Assembly: GCA_905212635.1 (NCBI GenBank)
Contig: CAJMFH010000025.1
Location: 1 to 37,927, forward strand
DNA length: 37,927 bases
DNA from: an uncultured Lachnoclostridium sp.
GTDB lineage: Bacteria > Bacillota > Clostridia > Lachnospirales > Lachnospiraceae
Direction of reading: 5' to 3'
The number at the start of each line of letters is the position of its first letter. The stretch's first letter is position 1. The position numbers and the translations under genes are program-made. The notes below the pieces were generated by a model. That model saw nothing but the letters and a program-made list of their open reading frames with translations, ran no database searches and was not told the origin of the DNA. Below are positions 15,137-23,942 of the stretch, one piece after another.

Positions 15137-17374
15137 ATGAGCGCATTATTTTATACAACCCCTTCCCACGGCGACTGGAACCGGGCTCTCCCGATTGGAA
15201 ACGGAAAACTCGGTGCCATGATCTTTGGCGAGGGAAGCAGTGAACATTTTCAGTTAAATGAAGATTCTGTCTGGTTTGGGCAGAAACGAAACCGCAATAA
15301 TCCGGATGCCCTTGCCAATCTGGAAACGATCCGACGCTATCTCTTTGAGGGAAAGGTTGAAAAAGCCGAGGAACTCTGTAAATATGCTCTTACCGGCACG
15401 CCACAGAGCCAGCACACCTACCAGACACTGGGGGATGTGTATTTTGATTACTGCGGAAAATTAAAAGAAGGGATTAATTTTGAACGGAAACTTGATCTTT
15501 CCGAGGCGATTCACACAAGTCGGATTTTGTCGAAAAAAACCGGTGCCCTGTATACCTGTGAAACCTTTGCAAGTGCACCAAGAAACTGTATTATCGCTCA
15601 TTTTCGCTGTTCAACGGCGGGCGAACTGGATCTTGCCGCCTCATTGCAGCGCGAATGTTTTTATGAGACGACCACCCATACAAAGGATACCCTTTTGATT
15701 GCCGGACGACTTGGCGGTGGTGAAGAACGTTTTTGCTGCGGCATGAAATTTGTAACAGACGGGTCGGAACTACAAGGAATCGGAGAACACCTGGTAGCCC
15801 GGAATGCATCTTATGTCACGGTGTTCCTTACCGCTGCGACGACTTTCCGCCACGCAGATCCCGAAAAAGAAGTGCGTGATGTACTTGCCGGTGCTTCCCG
15901 GCTCTCTTTTGACGAACTGCGTTCAGAACATGTCAGAGACTATACTTCCTACTATAACTGCATGCACTTCTCACTCGAATATGACACGTCACTGGATCTG
16001 CTTCCCACCGACGAGCGTCTTTCCCGCTTGGACGAAGACTACCCGGACAACGGCCTTTTGACAACTTACATGAATTTTGGCAGATATCTCCTCATCAGTT
16101 CGAGCCGCGGCGACAGCCTTCCGGCAAATCTGCAAGGGATCTGGAACCGTGATATGAGTGCGCCATGGGGAAGCAAATATACGATCAATATTAACACGGA
16201 AATGAATTATTGGCCGGCAGTATTGTGCAATCTCGCTGACTGCGAACTTCCGCTCTTTGAACATATGCTACGGATGCTGCCAAATGGGCAGCAGACCGCA
16301 AAAGAAATGTACGGCTGCCGCGGATTTGTGGCTCACCACAATACCGATCTCTGGGGAGATACGGCACCACAGGACATCTATATCCCTGCAACATTCTGGG
16401 TAATGGGCGGTGCGTGGCTATGTACACATATCTGGAGACATTATATCTATACCGACGACAGGAAATTTTTGGAAAAGATGTATCCGCTGTTAAAAGAGTC
16501 GGTACAGTTTTTTATGGACTTTTTGGTGGAAAAAGACGAAAAACTTGTTACCTGTCCTTCCGTTTCGCCGGAAAATACATACATTATGAAAGATGGCACA
16601 AAGGGATGTCTTTCTTACGGTGTTACAATGGATAACGAGATTCTTCACGAATTATTTGAGCATTTCCGGAAAGCCGCAGAAGTCCTTGGGGAGACGGACA
16701 CCACCTTTTTGACTGCTGCCCGCGAATGCGAACAAAAACTGCCGGAGATCCAGATCGGAAAACACGGACAGATTATGGAGTGGCAGGAAGATTATGAAGA
16801 AGCGGAGCCGGGACACCGCCATATCTCCCATCTGTGGGCACTTCATCCGGCATATCAGATTACACCGGACGGTGAACCGGAACTTTGCAAGGCCGCACGG
16901 GTCACCTTGCAGCGCCGCTTAGAAAGCGGCGGCGGACATACCGGATGGAGCCGTGCCTGGATTCTCAATATGTATGCGCGGCTTTGGGATGGCGAACACT
17001 GCTATGAAAATTTACTGGCATTGTTAAAACAATCCACGCTGCCTAACCTTTTTGACAATCATCCTCCATTTCAGATTGACGGAAACTTTGGTGCGGCAGC
17101 TGCAATGGCAGAGATGCTTCTCCAGTCAAATGAGGAGCGCACTCTCGTACTTCCTGCACTGCCAAAAGCATGGAAAAAGGGCGAAGTCCATGGGCTTCGC
17201 GGTATTCACGAAACCACATGGGACCTCGCCTGGAATGACGGTTATCTGACAAGCATCACCGTCCATGCGCCGAAAGAAAAAGATCTTCTCCTTGACGTAT
17301 ATTACGATGGAATCAAGCTGGAAATGCCGCTTCGGAACGGCATTCCATATCATTTGAGCTGGAGAGAAGTGTAA
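15137..17374 (+). CDS. GH95 alpha-L-fucosidase-type glycoside hydrolase
   Basis: The 745-residue protein has the GH95 layout: N-terminal beta domain starting ALPIGNGKLGAMIFG, a helical barrel with NINTEMNYWPA (351-361) and HHNTDLWGD (400-408), the EWQEDYEEAEPGHRHISHLW region (548-567) with the acid/base Glu, and FQIDGNFG with D648, then a C-terminal beta domain. Family members release alpha-1,2-L-fucose or L-galactose by inversion. It lacks a signal peptide, so it would act on imported oligosaccharides. AAGGAGG lies before the ATG. It starts 37 bases after the YolD gene with no promoter or terminator seen between, and ends 15 bases from the convergent GH43 gene. Confidence 0.92.
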   Translation: MSALFYTTPSHGDWNRALPIGNGKLGAMIFGEGSSEHFQLNEDSVWFGQKRNRNNPDALANLETIRRYLFEGKVEKAEELCKYALTGTPQSQHTYQTLGDVYFDYCGKLKEGINFERKLDLSEAIHTSRILSKKTGALYTCETFASAPRNCIIAHFRCSTAGELDLAASLQRECFYETTTHTKDTLLIAGRLGGGEERFCCGMKFVTDGSELQGIGEHLVARNASYVTVFLTAATTFRHADPEKEVRDVLAGASRLSFDELRSEHVRDYTSYYNCMHFSLEYDTSLDLLPTDERLSRLDEDYPDNGLLTTYMNFGRYLLISSSRGDSLPANLQGIWNRDMSAPWGSKYTININTEMNYWPAVLCNLADCELPLFEHMLRMLPNGQQTAKEMYGCRGFVAHHNTDLWGDTAPQDIYIPATFWVMGGAWLCTHIWRHYIYTDDRKFLEKMYPLLKESVQFFMDFLVEKDEKLVTCPSVSPENTYIMKDGTKGCLSYGVTMDNEILHELFEHFRKAAEVLGETDTTFLTAARECEQKLPEIQIGKHGQIMEWQEDYEEAEPGHRHISHLWALHPAYQITPDGEPELCKAARVTLQRRLESGGGHTGWSRAWILNMYARLWDGEHCYENLLALLKQSTLPNLFDNHPPFQIDGNFGAAAAMAEMLLQSNEERTLVLPALPKAWKKGEVHGLRGIHETTWDLAWNDGYLTSITVHAPKEKDLLLDVYYDGIKLEMPLRNGIPYHLSWREV

Positions 17375-17389
17375 CCACTTCCGCCCGTC

Positions 17390-18895
17390 CTAAATCGTTG
17401 CTTCTATAGAATGAAAACTCGCTTCTCCGCCACTTTCTTTTGTCGAAAAGACAAACAGACCAGCGCGGCAGCCGGTAAAATGATCTAGTTTGAAATACAA
17501 TTTCATTTTATGACCAAGCGGCTCAAATTCGCCGTTTTCGTCCTGATAATAAAATTGTACTTCATCGGTCTGATGGTCAAAATCCACATCCATCCGAAGG
17601 GTAACCATCGGTTTATTGATTGGTATTGACGCTTTGATAGCCGCCGGTTTTTGTGCCGGTTCCATCGGGATATAGGAATCTGTCTCTGCTTCCCGACAGC
17701 CGACTTCTAAGGCATATCCGTCCTCTTTCCGGCAGATGGCGATCCAGCGGTAACAGCTCTGCAATGCCACAATACCCGCATAATCTCCTATTCGGAGTTT
17801 CGCAGCATCGACTTCGATCCGAACGGTATCATACGGATCCCGCAGCCGCCTTGTCAATGTATTAAGCGCATGCGTTACCTCTGTCACCACGCGGTCCGTC
17901 GTAATATGCAATCCGTCAGAATCTCTGCGGATGCATGACTTTTTCGGAATATGATTCCACTCCGTGTTGATACTTTCCTGGGAAAGATCGGAAAAGCCGT
18001 CAAACAATGATTCATAAGCATGATCCGGCCAAGTGCTCTCGACTTCCAGTTCGGAAGGCACCTTGCCATTTATACCAAATACCGGAAAATCATTTTCCCA
18101 ATGCATCGGCACAAGCACCGGACTTCGTCCGACTGCACCACGATCCTGAAAAAGTACGGCATACCATTTTCCATCCGGGGTATCGACAATGCCACCTTGT
18201 GCAACGCCCTGGTTCAGATAACCCATGTCATCTGCCAGTACATCTTTTCCGACGAATTCTCCGGTAAGCGAATCTGCCACAAAGCACGACTCGCTGCGCA
18301 TTGATGGCCAATGAATATTGAACACATAATATTTTCTGTTAATTTTGTAAATATGAGAGCCCTCATATCCCAGACCAATCTCATCCGTATCCTTGAAAAT
18401 CATACGATGAAGGCCTCCCTGCTTGGGTGCACTCAAATCCTCTTTTAATTCCGTCAGCCAGATCTGGCGGTTTCCTGAAACGATATAGACACGGTCATCG
18501 TCGTCAAACAGGAGAGAGCAGTCATAATAAAATCCCTCTATCTCCTTTTGCTCCCAGGGACCGGCAATTTTGTCCGATGTATAAACAAGTGTTTTATGTA
18601 TATCATTGACGGAAAATACAACATAAAAAGTTCCCTTATGCCAGCGGATGCAGGGAGCCCACATCCCCTGTCCATACGCCTCTTTTCCGTTTTCCAGATG
18701 GTATGCCGGCGTATCTGCTAATTCTGTATAAATATGGGAAATCGTTTCCCAGTGGCCAAGGTCATACGAGCGCAGAATCACCGCTCCCGGCATAAAATGC
18801 ATCGTCGTACTGACCATATAATACGTATCTTCTACGCGGATGACATCCACATCGGGATAATCGCTTGGAATAATTGGATTGGTAATTTTTGCCAT
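17390..18895 (-). CDS. GH43 beta-xylosidase/alpha-L-arabinofuranosidase
   Basis: The 501-residue protein has a five-bladed propeller (about 1-300) with the GH43 catalytic acids placed as expected: D15 (SDYPDVDVIR, base), D125 (YYDCSLLF) and E178 (GYEGSHIYK, acid). A C-terminal concanavalin-like domain (about 310-500) is typical of GH43 beta-xylosidases. No signal peptide is present, so it would cleave imported xylo- or arabino-oligosaccharides. GAGGAGGG lies eight bases before the ATG. It starts two bases after the pncB stop, so it is very likely co-transcribed with the NAD-salvage genes. Confidence 0.92.
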   Translation of the reverse strand: MAKITNPIIPSDYPDVDVIRVEDTYYMVSTTMHFMPGAVILRSYDLGHWETISHIYTELADTPAYHLENGKEAYGQGMWAPCIRWHKGTFYVVFSVNDIHKTLVYTSDKIAGPWEQKEIEGFYYDCSLLFDDDDRVYIVSGNRQIWLTELKEDLSAPKQGGLHRMIFKDTDEIGLGYEGSHIYKINRKYYVFNIHWPSMRSESCFVADSLTGEFVGKDVLADDMGYLNQGVAQGGIVDTPDGKWYAVLFQDRGAVGRSPVLVPMHWENDFPVFGINGKVPSELEVESTWPDHAYESLFDGFSDLSQESINTEWNHIPKKSCIRRDSDGLHITTDRVVTEVTHALNTLTRRLRDPYDTVRIEVDAAKLRIGDYAGIVALQSCYRWIAICRKEDGYALEVGCREAETDSYIPMEPAQKPAAIKASIPINKPMVTLRMDVDFDHQTDEVQFYYQDENGEFEPLGHKMKLYFKLDHFTGCRAGLFVFSTKESGGEASFHSIEATI

Positions 18896-18897
18896 AT

Positions 18898-20352
18898 TTA
18901 ATTCCCTCCTCTCGCCTGATTCAGTAATTCCATCTTAGTATCATACAATTTCTTCGACATATCGATATAATGCGTGTGTGGATTTTCAAAACGCTGTTCC
19001 TCACTCCAAATTTCGTGATCGAGCTGCGCTTTGACATAGTTTGCGATATCAGGGATCGATTCATTCTGATAAACCAGTTTTCCATCAAGGTAAACCGGAA
19101 CCTGAAGTTCCTTTGCGGTACAGTTTTCGAAACGACGTTTCTTCCATGGCTTTTTCTCATCAATATAAGAAACCGGTTTCGAAAAATCAATCTCTTCTTC
19201 CCGGAGTGCAAGCATATCTGCTACCGCATGTCCATTTTCATCGTAGACGCGGAGCACTTTTTTCAATCCGGGATTTGTAATTTTTTCAATGTTTTCCGAC
19301 ACTTTGATGCGCGGCACAAACTTTCCATTTTCTTCTACTGCTGCCATCTTGTAAACCGCACCAAATACCGGTTCCGACTTAGACGTGATCATACGCTCGC
19401 CCACACCAAAACTGTCAATGCATGCGCCCTGTTCCAACAGGGAATTGATCGTAAATTCATCAAGACTGTTGGACACCACGATCTTACAATCCGTCAGTCC
19501 TGCCTCGTCTAACATTTTACGCGCCTTTTTCGAAAGATAGGCAAGGTCGCCACTGTCAAGGCGGATTCCCAAAAGCCGTTTTCCCATTGGCTCCAGCACT
19601 TCTTTCGCGACGCGGATCGCGTTCGGAATACCGCTTTCCAGCACATCATACGTATCAACCAAAAGTACTGTTCCGTCAGGATAATTTTCCGCATATTTTT
19701 TAAACGCCTCAAACTCATCATTGTAAAACATAACCCAGCTGTGCGCCATCGTTCCGCTGATCGGAATGTCAAACATTTTTCCGGCAAGGACAGTCGCCGT
19801 ACCGACCGCACCACCAATGCAGCAGGCTCTCGCCCCATATACTGCCGCATCCATATTATGGGCACGACGCGCGCCAAAATCACTGACTGCACGTCCTCTC
19901 GCCGCTTTCACAATACGCCGTGCCTTAGTCGCGATCAACGACTGATGGTTCACTTGCAGCAGAATCGCCGTCTCCACCAACTGGGCATCAATCAGCGGCG
20001 CAACTACTGTAATAACCGGCTCACCCGGATACATGATCGTTCCCTCACGAAAGGCGTAAATATCTCCCTGAAAACGAAAATTGGCAAGATATTCCAAAAA
20101 ATCTTCGCCAAACATCCCCTGTTCGCGCAGATAACTGATATCTTCCCGCGAAAAATGCAGGTCATTGATGTACTCAATGATCTGTTCCAGTCCTGCAAAT
20201 ATCGCAAACCCTCCATTGTCCGGGTTTTTGCGGTAAAATACATCGAACGCCACGCGGGTATCCGCATTCTCCGTATTAAAATAACCGTTGCTCATTGTCA
20301 TTTCATAAAAATCCATTACCATGGACAAATTTCGTTGATCGTACTGCCTCAT
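18898..20352 (-). CDS. pncB: Nicotinate phosphoribosyltransferase
   Basis: The 484-residue enzyme converts nicotinate plus PRPP (ATP-assisted) to nicotinate mononucleotide, the committed step of NAD salvage. The sequence has the SDFGARRAHNMDAAVYGARA and SGTMAHSWVMF motifs (H204 is the likely phosphorylated His) and a PRPP/phosphate site around LLVDTYDVLESG. I place the start at the ATG at 20352 because AGAGGG precedes it by six bases. The 21 upstream in-frame codons run back into the pncA end and lack a ribosome binding site. It lies between pncA (20-base gap) and GH43. Confidence 0.95.
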   Translation of the reverse strand: MRQYDQRNLSMVMDFYEMTMSNGYFNTENADTRVAFDVFYRKNPDNGGFAIFAGLEQIIEYINDLHFSREDISYLREQGMFGEDFLEYLANFRFQGDIYAFREGTIMYPGEPVITVVAPLIDAQLVETAILLQVNHQSLIATKARRIVKAARGRAVSDFGARRAHNMDAAVYGARACCIGGAVGTATVLAGKMFDIPISGTMAHSWVMFYNDEFEAFKKYAENYPDGTVLLVDTYDVLESGIPNAIRVAKEVLEPMGKRLLGIRLDSGDLAYLSKKARKMLDEAGLTDCKIVVSNSLDEFTINSLLEQGACIDSFGVGERMITSKSEPVFGAVYKMAAVEENGKFVPRIKVSENIEKITNPGLKKVLRVYDENGHAVADMLALREEEIDFSKPVSYIDEKKPWKKRRFENCTAKELQVPVYLDGKLVYQNESIPDIANYVKAQLDHEIWSEEQRFENPHTHYIDMSKKLYDTKMELLNQARGGN

Positions 20353-20372
20353 GCTTTTCCCTCTCTTCTCTC

Positions 20373-20903
20373 CTAATTTTCCAAAATTTGTATCTGGCAC
20401 GACCTCATCGTACACAATGCCGCCTCGTGCGATTCTTTTGTCACACCGGCACAGCAGGAAGCATCCACTTTAATATCCGTTTCCGGCATTGCCGCCTTCA
20501 GCAAAAGAGCATTCGAAACCACACAGATGTCCGTGCAAAGTCCAATCAGCTCAATTTCTTCGATCTCTCCGGCAGTCTGTCTCTGCAACAGATCTTCCAT
20601 CAATTTTACCGAGCCAAATGTCTCTTTTTCATAGACGGTGCATTGTTTTTCGCTGCATATTTTTTCCAATTCTGGAAGGAATTCCCAGCCGGCTGTCCCT
20701 TTGACACAATGTTCCACCGGCAGATATTTTCCCTCGCGTGTCGAAAGATAATCTTTTCCATGGGTATCTTTCGTAAAAATAACTTCTCCCTCATAGTCCG
20801 CGGCCTTTTTTACAACTGCCGGCACAATTGCCTGTGCTTCGGTCGTTCCGAGCGATCCATCAACAAAATCTTTCTGCATATCCACTACAATTAAAATCTT
20901 CAT
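20373..20903 (-). CDS. pncA: Nicotinamidase (isochorismatase fold)
   Basis: This 176-residue hydrolase deamidates nicotinamide to nicotinate, feeding the pncB product encoded next in the operon. The catalytic triad is visible as D8 (VVDMQKDF), K93 (EKETFGS) and C127 (GLCTDICV), with metal ligands D46, H48 (KDTHGKDY) and H65. I choose the ATG at 20903, with AGGAG eight bases upstream; a longer in-frame reading to 20975 runs through the promoter. Confidence 0.95.
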   Translation of the reverse strand: MKILIVVDMQKDFVDGSLGTTEAQAIVPAVVKKAADYEGEVIFTKDTHGKDYLSTREGKYLPVEHCVKGTAGWEFLPELEKICSEKQCTVYEKETFGSVKLMEDLLQRQTAGEIEEIELIGLCTDICVVSNALLLKAAMPETDIKVDASCCAGVTKESHEAALCTMRSCQIQILEN

Positions 20904-20946
20904 TTCCGCTTCTCCTTTCGCTCTCCTCAAACTGCATATTAAAGCC

Positions 20947-20975
20947 ATTATAGACTGTTTTTTTCCAAGTGTCAA
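20947..20975 (-). promoter_or_regulatory. Sigma-A promoter of pncA-pncB-GH43
   Basis: On the minus strand consensus TTGACA (20970-20975), a 17-bp spacer and TATAAT (20947-20952) give a near-perfect promoter. No other promoter is seen in the unit. Confidence 0.85.
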
Positions 20976-21003
20976 AAGATAATGTTATTTTTCCCGCTAA
21001 TAG

Positions 21004-21032
21004 TTGAAATATCGCGCGACAAATGGTACAAT
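21004..21032 (+). promoter_or_regulatory. Sigma-A promoter of the degV-apt operon
   Basis: TTGAAA (21004-21009), a 17-bp spacer and TACAAT (21027-21032) precede degV by about 30 bases. It diverges from the pncA promoter, the -35 elements being about 28 bp apart. Confidence 0.75.
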
Positions 21033-21062
21033 GAATACATATTGAATGAGGAGGAAAACACT

Positions 21063-21959
21063 ATGGCGGATTATGTACTCAGCTGCTGCTCGACAGCGGA
21101 TCTGAGCGAACAGCATTTTACAGACCGGGATATTTCTTACATTTGCTTTCATTTTGAACTGGATGGGAAACAGTATCCGGATGATCTGGGGAAATCCATT
21201 CCCTTTGACAAATTTTACGAGGCAATGGCAAACGGAGCCGACACCAAAACGTCACAGATCAATGCCAATGAATTTGAGGCTTATTTTGAATCCTTTTTAC
21301 AACAGGGGAAAGATATTCTGCATGTTACTTTGTCTTCGGGCATTTCGGGTGTGTTAAATTCGGCATGTCTGGCAAGGGATATTTTGAGTGAAAAATATCC
21401 GGAGCGAAAAATTCTTATCGTAGATTCTCTTGCCGCTTCTTCCGGTTATGGTCTTTTGATGGACAAACTGGCAGATCTGCGAGATGATGGAAAAAGCATC
21501 GACGAAGTGTACCAATGGTGTCTGGAGAACCGTCTCCATGTACACCACTGGTTCTTTTCGACCGATCTTACTTTCTATATCAAAGGAGGGCGTGTCTCAA
21601 AGACAGCCGGATTCGTCGGTGGACTTTTAAATATCTGCCCTCTGCTCAACATGGACTTTATGGGACGACTCATCCCACGCTATAAAATACGTACAAAGAA
21701 AAAAGTAATCCGTACGATCGTAGAGCAGATGGAACAGTTTGCCATCGCCGGCACATCGTACACCGGGAAGTGTTATATTTCACACTCTGCCTGCAAAGAG
21801 GATGCTCTTTCCGTGGCAGCCCTTGTCGAAGAACGCTTTCCGGCATTAAAAGGAAAAGTAGAAATCTATCCGATCGGCACGACTATTGGAAGCCACACCG
21901 GTCCCGGAACCGTCGCCCTGTTTTTCTGGGGGATCAACCGGCCGATCGAAGAAGAATAA
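21063..21959 (+). CDS. DegV family fatty-acid-binding protein
   Basis: The 298-residue protein has the DegV pattern: an N-terminal strand ending in CSTADL, TSQINANEFEAYFES, VTLSSGISGVLNSACLARDI and the C-terminal GPGTVALFFWG. DegV/FakB proteins bind a fatty acid and present it to the FakA kinase for phospholipid synthesis. No fakA is in the window. The start is the ATG at 21063, preceded by GAGGAGG; an in-frame ATG at 20982 lies upstream of the promoter. It heads a long plus-strand run of genes. Confidence 0.9.
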   Translation: MADYVLSCCSTADLSEQHFTDRDISYICFHFELDGKQYPDDLGKSIPFDKFYEAMANGADTKTSQINANEFEAYFESFLQQGKDILHVTLSSGISGVLNSACLARDILSEKYPERKILIVDSLAASSGYGLLMDKLADLRDDGKSIDEVYQWCLENRLHVHHWFFSTDLTFYIKGGRVSKTAGFVGGLLNICPLLNMDFMGRLIPRYKIRTKKKVIRTIVEQMEQFAIAGTSYTGKCYISHSACKEDALSVAALVEERFPALKGKVEIYPIGTTIGSHTGPGTVALFFWGINRPIEEE

Positions 21960-21990
21960 ATCAGAGATTCGAATAAGGAGACGAAACACC

Positions 21991-22515
21991 ATGAAAAAAT
22001 TGGAAGAGTACGTAAGAAGTATTCCGGATTTTCCGGAGAAAGGAATCATTTTCCGCGATATTACAACGGTAATTCAGGATCCGGACGGATTTCATCTGGC
22101 AATCGATGCCATGATAGAAAAGGTAAAAGATCTGGACTTTGATCTCGTTGTCGGATTGGATGCACGTGGATTTATCTTTGGTTCTGCCATCGCCTATGCT
22201 CTCGGAAAAGGCTTTGTTCCGTGCCGAAAAAAAGGCAAACTGCCTTGCGAAACCGTCTGTGCAAGTTATGAGCTGGAATATGGTACTGCCGAGATCGAAC
22301 TTCACAAAGATTCCATTGCCAAAGGACAGAAAGTCATTATCGTAGACGACTTGATCGCTACCGGCGGTACAGTAGAAGCCTGTGCCAAATTAGTAGAAGA
22401 ACTTGGCGGCAGTGTGGAAAAAATTGTATTTCTTCTGGAACTCGCCGGTCTTCACGGCCGCGACAAACTGGCATCCTACGATGTCGCTTCCGTCATCACT
22501 TATGAAGGAAAATAA
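21991..22515 (+). CDS. apt: Adenine phosphoribosyltransferase
   Basis: The 174-residue enzyme converts adenine plus PRPP to AMP. It begins with the family-typical IPDFPEKGIIFRDITTVIQD and has the PRPP-binding loop VIIVDDLIATGGT at 115-127. AAGGAG precedes the ATG at 21991; longer in-frame readings overlap degV. It lies 31 bases after degV and 47 bases before a purine permease, a sensible uptake-plus-salvage pair. Confidence 0.95.
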   Translation: MKKLEEYVRSIPDFPEKGIIFRDITTVIQDPDGFHLAIDAMIEKVKDLDFDLVVGLDARGFIFGSAIAYALGKGFVPCRKKGKLPCETVCASYELEYGTAEIELHKDSIAKGQKVIIVDDLIATGGTVEACAKLVEELGGSVEKIVFLLELAGLHGRDKLASYDVASVITYEGK

Positions 22516-22562
22516 GTCTTTGGACTTATCAATAAAACACTTATTTTAAGAAGGAGGACATT

Positions 22563-23921
22563 ATGTTAGAAAAACTGTTCAAACTCAAAGACAACAACAC
22601 AACGGTAAAAACAGAAGTCATCGCCGGTCTGACGACCTTTATGACAATGGCTTATATTCTTGCCGTCAACCCAAGCATGCTTACCGCAGCCGGCATGGAC
22701 ACCAATGCTGCCCTGATTGCTACGGCGCTTGCTGCCTTTATCGGCACACTTGCCATGGCATTTCTGGCAAATTATCCATTTGCCCTTGCTTCCGGTATGG
22801 GACTCAATGCTTATTTTGCTTATACCGTATGTGGTTCGATGGGATACTCCTGGCAGGTAGCTCTGCTCGCTGTATTTGCCGAAGGTATCGTATTTATCGT
22901 ACTTTCCCTTACGAATGTACGTGAAGCAATCTTCAATGCAATCCCTCTCACCTTGAAACACGGCGTAAGTGCCGGAATCGGACTTTTCATCGCTTTCGTT
23001 GGATTGCAGGGTGCTCACCTTGTTGTAAACAGTGATTCCACTCTTACTACAACTGTAGATTTTGCTGGAAATTTCCACACCGAAGGAATCTGTGCACTGC
23101 TTGCAATCATCGGATTATTTATTACCATTGTACTTTATATCAAAGGATTTAAAGGTGCGATCCTGATTGGTATCATCGCCACCTGGATCCTTGGTATGAT
23201 CATGCAGGCTGCCGGTGTTTATCAGGTAGATGTCGAAGGCGGATTTTACTCCCTCTTCCCGAACCTTGCTTTTGTTGATCTGACAGATCTTGGAAAGACA
23301 TTCGGACAGTGCTTCCGCGCTGACCTTTCCGGCGTTAGTGTAATCAACTTTATCGTCGTACTGTTATCTTTCCTTTTTGTAGATATTTTCGATACTTTGG
23401 GAACCTTGGTCGGTGTCGCTACCAAAGCAGATATGCTTGACAGCGAAGGAAAACTTCCACGTATCAAAGAAGCCCTTCTGGCAGATGCGATCGCTACTTC
23501 TGCCGGCGCGATCATCGGTACTTCTACAACGACAACTTACGTAGAATCTTCTGCCGGCGTAGCAGCAGGCGGACGTACCGGATTGTCATCTGTAGTTACC
23601 GGATTTTTGTTCCTGATTTCCATCTTCTTCGCACCGATTTTCACAGCGATCCCTGGTTTTGCCACGGCTCCTGCTTTGATCTTTGTCGGATTCCTGATGG
23701 TATCTTCCGTAATCAAAGTTGACTTCTCTGACCTCACAGAAGCGATTCCTGCTTACCTTTGTATGCTGGCTATGCCTTTGATGTACAGCATCGCAGAGGG
23801 TATTTCCATCGGAGTTATCTCCTTTGTTGTCATCAATCTTCTTTGCGGAAAATCGAAAAAGATCACTCCGCTTATGTATGTGCTTGCGGTACTCTTCATC
23901 TGCAAATACATATTCTTATAA
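22563..23921 (+). CDS. NCS2-family purine (xanthine/uracil-type) permease
   Basis: The 452-residue integral membrane protein has about 12-14 helices and the AzgA/PbuG-branch motifs EVIAGLTTFMTMAYILAVNP, GMGLNAYFAYTV and GTSTTTTYVESSAGVAAGGR. This branch imports adenine, guanine or hypoxanthine with protons. AGGAGG lies a few bases before the ATG. Placement after apt suggests adenine as a main substrate, an inference. No purine riboswitch is visible in the 47-base gap. Confidence 0.9.
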   Translation: MLEKLFKLKDNNTTVKTEVIAGLTTFMTMAYILAVNPSMLTAAGMDTNAALIATALAAFIGTLAMAFLANYPFALASGMGLNAYFAYTVCGSMGYSWQVALLAVFAEGIVFIVLSLTNVREAIFNAIPLTLKHGVSAGIGLFIAFVGLQGAHLVVNSDSTLTTTVDFAGNFHTEGICALLAIIGLFITIVLYIKGFKGAILIGIIATWILGMIMQAAGVYQVDVEGGFYSLFPNLAFVDLTDLGKTFGQCFRADLSGVSVINFIVVLLSFLFVDIFDTLGTLVGVATKADMLDSEGKLPRIKEALLADAIATSAGAIIGTSTTTTYVESSAGVAAGGRTGLSSVVTGFLFLISIFFAPIFTAIPGFATAPALIFVGFLMVSSVIKVDFSDLTEAIPAYLCMLAMPLMYSIAEGISIGVISFVVINLLCGKSKKITPLMYVLAVLFICKYIFL

Positions 23922-23942
23922 AACCAATTCAGGAGTTTATTT

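Noticed and set aside
22516..22562. Purine riboswitch before the permease gene
   Set aside because: The gap is only 47 bases, with a small ATAAGTC/GACTTAT stem. It is too short for a purine aptamer.
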